Below, in pieces: positions 1 to 5,686 of a DNA stretch of 5,699 bases; the first letter of the stretch is position 1; each line of letters starts with the position of its first letter. The notes under the pieces were generated by a model that worked only from the letters and a program-made list of their open reading frames with translations, did no database searches and had not been told where the DNA came from. Source of the stretch: an uncultured Oscillospiraceae bacterium (GTDB lineage: Bacteria; Bacillota; Clostridia; Oscillospirales; Acutalibacteraceae); contig URPG01000145.1 of the NCBI GenBank assembly GCA_900549675.1, positions 1 through 5,699 of the forward strand. Reading direction: 5' to 3'. A program made the position numbers and the translations under genes.

Positions 1-16
1 GAATTCTGTTATGCAG

Positions 17-38
17 TTTTAATCTGTATCGATTAAAA
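17..38. repeat. AT-rich inverted repeat upstream of the glycosyltransferase promoter
   Basis: TTTTAATC at 17-24 is perfectly repeated in inverted form as GATTAAAA at 31-38, with a 6-base spacer. The right arm ends 11 bases before the proposed -35 box at 50-55. It could be an operator or the weak tail hairpin of a gene to the left of the window. It is not followed by a clean T-run, so a terminator reading on the plus strand is weak. The symmetry is seen directly; any role is inference. Confidence 0.4.
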
Positions 39-49
39 TTATAAATAAA

Positions 50-78
50 TTGTGAACTGAAAATAAATATGGTATAAT
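50..78 (+). promoter_or_regulatory. Sigma-A type promoter with extended -10
   Basis: A perfect TATAAT lies at 73-78 and is preceded by TGG at 70-72, giving the extended -10 form TGnTATAAT. TTGTGA at 50-55 matches four of six bases of the TTGACA -35 consensus, and the spacer is the ideal 17 bases. Transcription should begin at about 84-86, giving an untranslated leader of some 55-60 bases before the glycosyltransferase start at 142. This is one of the most convincing promoters in the window. Confidence 0.8.
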
Positions 79-110
79 AACAAATTGATAAACAAAAAAT
101 ACAGTTTTTT

Positions 111-134
111 AGGAGGCACCAAAATAGGTTGGTG
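111..134 (+). promoter_or_regulatory. Shine-Dalgarno followed by a spacer hairpin
   Basis: AGGAGG at 111-116 is a full-strength ribosome-binding site, but it ends 25 bases before the only usable in-frame ATG (142), too far for normal initiation. Between them CACCAA (117-122) and TTGGTG (129-134) form a perfect 6-bp stem with the 6-base loop AATAGG. If the stem folds, its 18 bases are looped out and the remaining spacing is 7 bases (135-141), which is close to optimal. A hairpin that shortens SD-start distance is known from phage T4 gene 38; applying it here is inference from the geometry. Confidence 0.6.
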
Positions 135-141
135 AAAATAT

Positions 142-1401
142 ATGCAGATACTTTCTTATGTGAACTTTCTTCTTGTCGTTATTTTTTCTGTTCTTACCTG
201 TCATAAGATTTTTTATATCTTGGTAAGATATTTCAAAAGAGAAAAGAAATATGCGGCGCTAAAGTTAAACCGCTTTGCCGTGGTTATTGCTGCCAGAAAT
301 GAAGCTGAGGTCATCGGTTATCTTATCGAAAGCATACATCATCAAGATTATCCGGCTGATTTAGTGGATATTTTCGTAGTTGCCGATAACTGTACGGATA
401 ACACAGCAGAAATCGCTAGACAAAAGGGTGCTTTTGTCTATGAGCGTTTCAATAAAGAGTTAGTTGGTAAAGGGTATGCTTTAAGCCTAATCTTTGATAA
501 AATTAAAACGGAGCATGCAAATACACACTATGATGGTTACTTTGTATTTGATGCCGATAATTTGCTCGACAGCCATTACATAACCGAAATGAATAAGGTG
601 TTTTCCAATGGATATAAGGCTGTTACCAGCTACCGTAATACAAAAAACTTTACGGACAGCTGGGTTTCTGCCAGCTATGGGTTATGGTTTCTCATGGAAT
701 CGGAATATCTGAATTATCCAAAATCTGAAATGGGAATCAGCTGTGCAATTTCCGGAACAGGATTTTTATTCAGCGATGAGTTATTAGAAAGAAACGGCGG
801 TTGGCATTATCACTTGATGACAGAGGATTTGCAGTTTACAGCCGATTTAATCTGTAACGGAGATAAAATAGGTTATAGCCGCAAAGCGATTATTTATGAT
901 GAACAACCCTTGACCTTTTCACAATCCATTACGCAAAGAAGCAGATGGATGAAAGGGAGTATACAAGTGATGTCACAATATGGCTTGAAACTTATAAAAG
1001 CATTGCTGAAATACGGTAGTTTTTCTAGTTATGATATGCTGATGGGCGTTATTCCTTCCATTGTATTGTCAGCAATTGCCATCATCATGAATGTAGCGAT
1101 GTTCTTTGTGGCTTTACGCGGTACACCTGCGGAAGGGCAGATGTATTTAGAAAGCGTGCTGACAATGTTAATTAATTCTTATATAGCGGTGTACTTTTTG
1201 GGTTTCACCACGCTTGTTACAGAATGGAAACAAATTAAAGGAAAGGCTTATAAAAAAATTCTTTACAGCTTTGCTTTTCCTGCTTTTGTGATCGGTCTTG
1301 GTATTTCCGTTGTTAAAGCACTGTTCAGCAACGTGGAATGGAAACCGATTAAGCATACAGCCGCTATCTCAATTTCTGAAATTAACTCGAGAGAAAAATA
1401 A
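142..1401 (+). CDS. Membrane-anchored family 2 glycosyltransferase
   Basis: This 419-residue protein is an inverting GT-A fold glycosyltransferase of the GT2 family that probably acts at the inner face of the membrane on a nucleotide-sugar. Residues 3-28 form an N-terminal membrane segment. The catalytic domain follows: ARNEAEVIG at 51-59 and ADNCTDNT at 81-88 (nucleotide binding), DADN at 137-140 (metal-binding DxD, D137 and D139), SGTG at 204-207, TED at 227-229 with the likely base D229, and QRSRW at 265-269, the QxxRW signature of processive synthases. Three further hydrophobic segments lie at about 299-325, 338-358 and 372-394. The architecture and length resemble hyaluronan, cellulose and poly-N-acetylglucosamine synthases, but the donor and product cannot be read from the sequence. 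The start at 142 is fixed by an in-frame TGA at 133-135. The gene has its own promoter and terminator and no partner polysaccharide genes within view. Confidence 0.9.
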   Translation: MQILSYVNFLLVVIFSVLTCHKIFYILVRYFKREKKYAALKLNRFAVVIAARNEAEVIGYLIESIHHQDYPADLVDIFVVADNCTDNTAEIARQKGAFVYERFNKELVGKGYALSLIFDKIKTEHANTHYDGYFVFDADNLLDSHYITEMNKVFSNGYKAVTSYRNTKNFTDSWVSASYGLWFLMESEYLNYPKSEMGISCAISGTGFLFSDELLERNGGWHYHLMTEDLQFTADLICNGDKIGYSRKAIIYDEQPLTFSQSITQRSRWMKGSIQVMSQYGLKLIKALLKYGSFSSYDMLMGVIPSIVLSAIAIIMNVAMFFVALRGTPAEGQMYLESVLTMLINSYIAVYFLGFTTLVTEWKQIKGKAYKKILYSFAFPAFVIGLGISVVKALFSNVEWKPIKHTAAISISEINSREK

Positions 1402-1414
1402 AAATACTTATTAG

Positions 1415-1451
1415 CAGTCTTTACGGTATGAGTGGTAAAGGCTGTTTTTTT
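1415..1451 (+). terminator. Intrinsic terminator of the glycosyltransferase gene
   Basis: CAGTCTTTAC at 1415-1424 pairs with GTAAAGGCTG at 1435-1444 over ten base pairs, including one G-U pair, around a 10-base loop. Seven T residues follow at 1445-1451. It begins 13 bases after the TAA at 1399-1401. The stem plus T-run is a standard rho-independent terminator and makes the glycosyltransferase a single-gene transcript. Confidence 0.85.
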
Positions 1452-1478
1452 ATCAAAAAGCTTTTTATCAAAAAGCTT
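1447..1478. repeat. Perfect 15-base tandem duplication with nested hairpin
   Basis: The unit TTTTTATCAAAAAGC occurs twice in direct succession, at 1447-1461 and 1462-1476, with no mismatch. The first copy begins inside the T-run of the terminator. Across the junction AAGCTTTTT (1458-1466) and AAAAAGCTT (1470-1478) form a 9-bp stem with a 3-base ATC loop. On the minus strand this stem would be followed by TTTGAT and a T-rich stretch. It may be a replication-slippage duplication; a backup terminator role is possible but unproven. Confidence 0.7.
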
Positions 1479-1513
1479 AATTTAGAAAAATAAAAATGAG
1501 TTTTGACATATAT

Positions 1514-1528
1514 GCACGGTTCACGTGC
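1514..1528. repeat. Small GC-rich inverted repeat in the purL upstream region
   Basis: GCACG at 1514-1518 and CGTGC at 1524-1528 are perfect inverted arms around GTTCA. They form a GC-rich island in otherwise very AT-rich noncoding DNA and lie just downstream of a perfect TTGACA at 1503-1508. No matching -10 box stands 16-18 bases after that TTGACA, so a promoter is not supported. A protein-binding site or a decayed fragment of a larger element are both possible. Confidence 0.3.
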
Positions 1529-1561
1529 GGAATAAGGGAAGAAATTCATCTTAAATCACTC

Positions 1562-1590
1562 TTTATAATCACGATAAATTATGATAAAAT
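1562..1590 (+). promoter_or_regulatory. Candidate purL promoter
   Basis: TAAAAT at 1585-1590 matches five of six bases of the -10 consensus and is preceded by TGA at 1582-1584, the extended -10 dinucleotide. TTTATA at 1562-1567 matches four of six -35 bases at the ideal 17-base spacing. Transcription would start near 1597 and leave a leader of about 93 bases before purL. A TATAAT at 1564-1569 is an alternative -10, but it lacks a recognisable -35 partner. In AT-rich DNA such matches arise by chance, so confidence is moderate. Confidence 0.45.
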
Positions 1591-1625
1591 AGTTTATATT
1601 GCTTGTTGCTTTTATATTTATCATA
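1573..1625. promoter_or_regulatory. GATAAA repeats and 9-bp inverted repeat around the candidate purL promoter
   Basis: GATAAA occurs at 1573-1578 and 1583-1588, exactly ten bases (one helical turn) apart, and in inverted form as TTTATC at 1617-1622. The second and third copies extend into a perfect 9-bp inverted repeat, TATGATAAA (1580-1588) with TTTATCATA (1617-1625), separated by 28 bases. The copies overlap the proposed -10 box and flank the expected transcription start, where a repressor site would lie. The Bacillus PurR box (built around CGAAC) is not present. Operator function is inference. Confidence 0.3.
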
Positions 1626-1654
1626 GGGACAAAAGATATACAAAAACAAATCAA

Positions 1655-1684
1655 GTTTTGCACTGCTTGTCGGCAGAACGGAGG
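1655..1684 (+). promoter_or_regulatory. purL ribosome-binding site with abutting leader hairpin
   Basis: GGAGG at 1680-1684 lies five bases before the ATG at 1690 and fixes the purL start. Immediately before it GTTTTGC (1655-1661) and GCAGAAC (1673-1679) can pair as a 7-bp stem with one G-U pair and an 11-base loop, ending directly against the Shine-Dalgarno sequence. A competing 4-bp pairing CTGC (1663-1666) with GCAG (1673-1676) is also possible. The ribosome-binding site is clear; a regulatory role for the hairpin is speculative. Confidence 0.55.
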
Positions 1685-1689
1685 AAGTA

Positions 1690-3102
1690 ATGGTTACCAG
1701 ACTTTTTGTGGAAAAGAAAAAAGGCTTTGATATTGAGGCCCAGCACATGTTAGCGGATTTGGTTGAAAACCTAGGGATGCACCAACTGGAAGATTTACGG
1801 CTGCTGAACCGCTATGATGTTTCAGGACTGAGTCAAGAAGAATTTGAAACAGCCGCGAGAACGATTTTCTCAGAGCCTACAATGGATTATATCTACGGAG
1901 AAGATTTGCAGCTGCCTGAAAATTATCGCGTGTTTGCAGTGGAGTATTTACCGGGACAGTATGACCAAAGGGCAGATTCCGCAGCTCAGTGTGTGCAGTT
2001 ATTGACACAGGGAGAACGCCCGAAAATTGCGACGGCTAAAGTATATGCTTTATCAGGTACGATTTCTGATGATCAATTCGAGAAAATTAAAGCATATGTT
2101 GTCAACCCGGTTGAATCTCGTATTGCGGATATGGAAAAACCGCAAAGTTTGGACATGAAAACAGAAGTGCCTGCCGATGTGGAGCGGGTGAATGGCTTTA
2201 TCAGCTGGAATGATGATGAGATGAAGGCCTATTATGATTCCATGGGATTTGCCATGACCTTAGCAGACCTTAAATTTTGCCGTGATTATTTTCGTGACGA
2301 AGAAAAAAGAGAGCCAAGTGTAACAGAACTGCGTGTCATTGATACCTATTGGAGTGACCATTGCCGTCACACCACTTTTTTAACAGAACTGAAAGAAATA
2401 GAGATTGAGCAGGGCGAACTCAGCGCAGCCATTGAAACAGCATTACAGAATTATTTGCAGAAAAGAGAAGAACTGTATGCAGGGAAAAATAAGCCTGTCT
2501 GTTTAATGGATATGGCGACACTTGGCGGTAAATACCTATATCAGAAAGGTTTTGTGCCGGATTTAGATGTAAGTGACGAAATTAATGCCTGTTCGATTGA
2601 AGTTCCCGTAACCATTGACGGTGTAACAGAGCCGTGGCTGATTCAATTTAAGAATGAAACTCATAATCATCCCACTGAAATTGAGCCTTTCGGCGGCGCC
2701 GCCACTTGCTTGGGCGGTGCCATTCGCGACCCACTTTCCGGCAGAGCTTACGTTTATCAGGCGATGAGAGTTACCGGCAGCGGTGACCCGAGAGTTTCAG
2801 TAGAGGATACGATTAAAGGCAAGCTGCCCACTCGTAAAATCACGACCGGTGCGGCAGCAGGATATTCTTCTTATGGTAACCAAATTGGTCTTGCTACGGG
2901 GCAAGTCACCGAACTTTATGATCCCGGATATGCCGCAAAACGCATGGAAATTGGTGCTGTGGTGGGGGCTTCTCCTAAAGCAAATGTAAAAAGAGAAGAA
3001 CCGCAGGCAGGGGATGTGGTTGTCCTTTTAGGCGGTGCAACAGGCCGTGACGGTATCGGCGGTGCAACGGGTCCAGTAAAGCGCATACAGAGCAATCGGT
3101 AG
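1690..3102 (+). CDS. purL: PurL N-terminal part as read (470 residues, truncated)
   Basis: As the sequence stands, translation from the ATG at 1690 ends at TAG 3100-3102. The first 461 residues are authentic PurL; the last nine (PVKRIQSNR) are out of frame. Residues 1-150 form the PurS-like domain, with the family-typical VEYLPGQYDQRADSAAQC at 84-101. The linker and start of the synthetase core carry DTYWSDHCRHTTF at 218-230, and KNETHNHPTEIEPFGGAAT at 321-339 contributes to the ATP/FGAR active site. GGATGRDGIGGAT at 448-460 begins the glycine-rich loop that the frameshift interrupts. This fragment lacks the second half of the synthetase and the whole glutaminase, so alone it should not make FGAM. 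Confidence 0.8.
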   Translation: MVTRLFVEKKKGFDIEAQHMLADLVENLGMHQLEDLRLLNRYDVSGLSQEEFETAARTIFSEPTMDYIYGEDLQLPENYRVFAVEYLPGQYDQRADSAAQCVQLLTQGERPKIATAKVYALSGTISDDQFEKIKAYVVNPVESRIADMEKPQSLDMKTEVPADVERVNGFISWNDDEMKAYYDSMGFAMTLADLKFCRDYFRDEEKREPSVTELRVIDTYWSDHCRHTTFLTELKEIEIEQGELSAAIETALQNYLQKREELYAGKNKPVCLMDMATLGGKYLYQKGFVPDLDVSDEINACSIEVPVTIDGVTEPWLIQFKNETHNHPTEIEPFGGAATCLGGAIRDPLSGRAYVYQAMRVTGSGDPRVSVEDTIKGKLPTRKITTGAAAGYSSYGNQIGLATGQVTELYDPGYAAKRMEIGAVVGASPKANVKREEPQAGDVVVLLGGATGRDGIGGATGPVKRIQSNR

Positions 3103-5444
3103 AGGTTTGCGGGGCAGAGGTACAAAAAGGTAATCCGCCTACAGAAAGAAAAATTCAGCGATTGTTTCGCAATCCCAAAGCCGCCAGTTTAATTAAACGC
3201 TGCAATGACTTTGGGGCAGGCGGTGTATGTGTAGCCATCGGCGAATTAGCTCCCGGACTTTCCATTGATTTGGATGCGGTGCCTAAGAAATATGAAGGTT
3301 TGGACGGAACCGAACTGGCAATTTCAGAATCACAAGAACGCATGGCTGTTGTGCTTGACCAAGCAGATGTGGATACTTTTGTTAACCTTGCCGACGAAGA
3401 AAATTTGGATGCGGTGGTAGTTGCCGTCGTTAAAGCTGAACCCAGACTAAAAATGGTTTGGAGAAATGATGTAATTGTCAATTTGAGCCGTGCTTTTTTG
3501 GATACCAACGGTGTGACCCAAAACGCAACGGTAAAAATTTGCGCTCCTAAAACTCAAAATTACCGCAATGCTGTACCGGAGGTACTGCAAAATCAATCTT
3601 TGAAAGAAGCTTTTTTAGCTAATCTTAAGCGATTAGAGGTTTGCGGACAAAAAGGACTGGCCGAGCGTTTTGATGCCAGTATCGGCGCCGGAACAGTTTT
3701 AATGCCTTTTGCGGGAGAATATCAATTGACGCCTGAGGAGGCAATGGTTGCTAAAATTCCTGTTGTTACAGGAGAAACAGACGATGCTACCGCAATGTCC
3801 TACGGCTATATTCCGGGCATTATGAAATACAGCCCGTTCTTGGGGGCAGCTTACTCAGTAGTAGAGAGTTTGTCCAAACTGGCCGCAGTAGGTGCCAATC
3901 CTTTAAAGTCACGATTGACTTTCCAAGAATACTTTGAGCGTTTAAAGGATGTTCCCGAGCGTTGGGGAAAACCAACCGCCGCTCTTTTAGGCGCTTTAAC
4001 TGCACAGCTTGAAATGGGTATTCCTTCTATCGGTGGTAAAGACAGTATGTCAGGCAGTTTTGAGGATTTAGATGTGCCGCCTACTTTGGTCAGCTTTGCT
4101 GTGACCATGACAAAACTAAAACGCACTCTTTCGGCGGCAATGAAAAATGTGGGCTCTAAAGTTTATTTGCTTCCGATTCCCGAGGACGAAAATGGTATGC
4201 CAAACTGGCAGAAGCTAAAAAAATTCTATGAAGAGCTTTTGCTGAGAATTGAAACAAAGGAAATTATTTCAGCTTCTGTGGTAAAAGAGGGCGGTGCCGC
4301 CGCAGCGGTCGCAAAAATGTGTTTTGGTAACTTTGTTGGATTCCGTTTTACAGATGATTTGAGTGAGGAAATTTTATTTGCTCCTAAAGCCGGCTCCCTT
4401 GTGGTGGAATTATCGGCTCATGCTTATATTGAAGAAGACTCTGTATTGGCACCTGTTTATTTAGGAAGAACCAAGGGATACCAGCAGATTAAAATCGGCG
4501 GAGAAGAAATCGATTTGGAAGAAGCCGTTTCTGCTTGGAGCAGTACCTTAGAGAAAATTTTCCCGAATCACACCAAGAGTGTAAAAGTGCAGGACATACC
4601 GCTTTATACTAAGCGCAATGCACACAGTCCTGTGATTAAAATCCGCAAACCTAAGGTTTTTATTCCCGCTTTTCCGGGCACAAACTGTGAGGTGGATTCT
4701 GCCAGAGCATTTGAAAAAGCAGGGGCAGAGGCTGAAGTTTTGGTGGTACGGAATCGTTCAGCCAGAGATATTGAAGAAACCATTGCCGCCATGGAAAAGG
4801 CGATTCGCAGTTCACAAATGATTATGCTCCCGGGTGGTTTTTCAGGTGGTGACGAGCCGGATGGCTCCGGCAAATTTATTGCGACAACTTTCCGTAATCC
4901 GATTATTGCAGAAGCTGTTATGGATTTGCTCCAAAACCGTGACGGTCTAATGCTGGGGATTTGCAATGGTTTTCAAGCCCTCATTAAATTGGGACTTGTG
5001 CCTTACGGTGAAATCAGGGAATTGAAAGAATCTGACCCTACCTTGACATTTAATACGTTGGGACGTCATATTTCACGTATGGTTTACACTCGCATCAGCA
5101 GTGTAAAATCACCGTGGCTGTCGGGTGTACAAGCCGGAGATGTCTTTACCATTCCCGTTTCTCATGGGGAAGGCCGATTTGTAGCTGACGAGGCGATGAT
5201 AAAAGCATTGGCTGAAAATGGGCAAATTGCCACACAATATTGTATGCCGACCGGCGAAATCAGCGGTGAAACGGCTTGGAACCCCAATGGCTCTGTTTAT
5301 GCGGTTGAGGGAATTACCAGCCCCGATGGCAGGGTTTTCGGTAAAATGGGACATTCAGAGCGTAAAGGCAAGCATCTGTATCGTAATGTGCCGGGGGATA
5401 AAGACCAATTGATTTTTGAAAGCGGCGTAAAATATTTTGGATAA
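3072..5444 (+). CDS. purL: PurL C-terminal part (synthetase second half and glutaminase)
   Basis: This open stretch continues PurL in the shifted frame; residue numbers here are those of the restored 1251-residue protein. SSKAHTE (462-468) and CNDFGAGG (505-512) complete the first half of the synthetase core, and GIPSIGGKDSMSG (777-789) lies in the second half. The class I glutamine amidotransferase starts near 990: PAFPGTNCE (993-1001), PGGFSGGDEPDG (1048-1059), the nucleophile Cys1092 in GICNGFQAL, SHGEGRF (1158-1164), and the His1222/Glu1224 pair in GHSER that completes the catalytic triad. All glutaminase residues are intact. The frame has no ATG with a ribosome-binding site near its left end; the first TTG, at 3162, has no Shine-Dalgarno sequence, so independent translation is unlikely. 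The TAA is at 5442-5444. Confidence 0.8.
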   Translation, partial: SSKAHTEQSVEVCGAEVQKGNPPTERKIQRLFRNPKAASLIKRCNDFGAGGVCVAIGELAPGLSIDLDAVPKKYEGLDGTELAISESQERMAVVLDQADVDTFVNLADEENLDAVVVAVVKAEPRLKMVWRNDVIVNLSRAFLDTNGVTQNATVKICAPKTQNYRNAVPEVLQNQSLKEAFLANLKRLEVCGQKGLAERFDASIGAGTVLMPFAGEYQLTPEEAMVAKIPVVTGETDDATAMSYGYIPGIMKYSPFLGAAYSVVESLSKLAAVGANPLKSRLTFQEYFERLKDVPERWGKPTAALLGALTAQLEMGIPSIGGKDSMSGSFEDLDVPPTLVSFAVTMTKLKRTLSAAMKNVGSKVYLLPIPEDENGMPNWQKLKKFYEELLLRIETKEIISASVVKEGGAAAAVAKMCFGNFVGFRFTDDLSEEILFAPKAGSLVVELSAHAYIEEDSVLAPVYLGRTKGYQQIKIGGEEIDLEEAVSAWSSTLEKIFPNHTKSVKVQDIPLYTKRNAHSPVIKIRKPKVFIPAFPGTNCEVDSARAFEKAGAEAEVLVVRNRSARDIEETIAAMEKAIRSSQMIMLPGGFSGGDEPDGSGKFIATTFRNPIIAEAVMDLLQNRDGLMLGICNGFQALIKLGLVPYGEIRELKESDPTLTFNTLGRHISRMVYTRISSVKSPWLSGVQAGDVFTIPVSHGEGRFVADEAMIKALAENGQIATQYCMPTGEISGETAWNPNGSVYAVEGITSPDGRVFGKMGHSERKGKHLYRNVPGDKDQLIFESGVKYFG

Positions 5445-5480
5445 GTTATAAAAATCCGTTGTATTTGTTATAGAAAATAA

Positions 5481-5513
5481 AAAAGGATTATGTTCTGTGA
5501 ACATAATCCTTTT
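5481..5513. terminator. Bidirectional intrinsic terminator between converging genes
   Basis: AAAAGGATTATGTTC (5481-5495) and GAACATAATCCTTTT (5499-5513) form a perfect 15-bp stem with a TGT loop. On the plus strand the stem ends in TTTT after the purL stop at 5444. On the minus strand it ends in a longer T-rich tract (complement of the A-run at about 5474-5484) only five bases after the stop of the small RHH gene. It can therefore serve both genes, probably more strongly for the minus-strand one. Confidence 0.9.
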
Positions 5514-5518
5514 GCTAT

Positions 5519-5686
5519 TTATAGTTTGATTTCACCGTTTTCTTTTTCAAAAGAAGCAATATGATTTTTTATTAGTGTTTCCACCTCACGATTGGCAGAT
5601 CGCGCGTTATATTCGGCAATATAACGTAATTTGGCCAATAAATCAGAATGAACACGAACAGTAAATTGCGGTAAGTTAGATGACAT
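5519..5686 (-). CDS. Arc-like ribbon-helix-helix DNA-binding protein, 55 residues
   Basis: The minus-strand frame from ATG (5686-5684) to TAA (5521-5519) encodes a complete 55-residue protein. GGAGG (complement of 5695-5699) lies eight bases upstream of the ATG. The sequence fits the Arc/MetJ-type ribbon-helix-helix fold: a beta strand QFTVRV at residues 7-12, helix A about 14-26 (DLLAKLRYIAEYN), the turn ARSANREV at 28-35, and helix B running to about residue 46, followed by a charged tail. Such proteins bind DNA as dimers through the paired beta strands, with alternate strand residues (here Q7, T9, R11) facing the major groove. Family members include phage repressors, transcription regulators and antitoxins. 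No toxin gene follows, because a terminator lies directly downstream; a partner could only be upstream, outside the window. The target is unknown. Confidence 0.85.
   Translation of the reverse strand: MSSNLPQFTVRVHSDLLAKLRYIAEYNARSANREVETLIKNHIASFEKENGEIKL

Larger units (their letters stand above)
1690..5444 (+). pseudogene. purL: Phosphoribosylformylglycinamidine synthase, large glutaminase-fused form, single frameshift
   Basis: PurL is the cytosolic enzyme of de novo purine synthesis that converts FGAR, glutamine and ATP into FGAM, glutamate, ADP and phosphate. The locus encodes the single-chain type that joins a PurS-like N-terminus, the FGAM synthetase core and a class I glutaminase. One base is missing in GGGTCC at 3069-3074: the frame from 1690 is correct up to Gly461 (codon 3070-3072) and the frame from 3072 is correct onward (SSKAHTE). 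Adding one T restores 1251 residues, normal for this family in Clostridia and relatives, and every catalytic motif. No slippery heptamer is visible at the site, and nearly 790 downstream codons are open, so either a sequencing error or a very recent mutation is likely. The gene stands alone, not next to other pur genes, between a terminator on each side. Identity is very secure; pseudogene status is not. Confidence 0.85.

Noticed and set aside
1..6. EcoRI site GAATTC at the very first base
   Set aside because: It may mark the end of a cloned restriction fragment, which would fit a sequencing error in purL, but a six-base site is not a biological feature in itself.
1503..1536. Promoter using the perfect TTGACA at 1503-1508
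   Set aside because: No acceptable -10 hexamer lies 16-18 bases downstream; the region there is GC-rich.
1590..1689. Purine, PRPP or ZTP riboswitch in the purL leader
   Set aside because: I could not find the conserved core sequences of these classes, and the leader of about 93 bases is very AT-rich. A covariance-model search would settle it.
1496..1690. A 64-codon plus-strand open frame in the gap before purL
   Set aside because: Its ATG has no Shine-Dalgarno sequence, it runs through the promoter and leader of purL, shows no domain, and overlaps the purL start by one base. It is most likely chance.
3064..3080. Programmed -1 ribosomal frameshifting in purL
   Set aside because: The needed shift is -1, but no slippery heptamer is present and I do not know of frameshifting in this family.
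3155..5354. Several minus-strand open frames of 60-120 codons inside purL and the glycosyltransferase
   Set aside because: They are antisense shadows of well-supported genes, without ribosome-binding sites or recognisable domains.
3162..5444. A separate gene starting at TTG 3162
   Set aside because: The frame continues upstream to 3072 with authentic PurL residues, and the TTG has no ribosome-binding site. It is the second half of purL, not a new gene.
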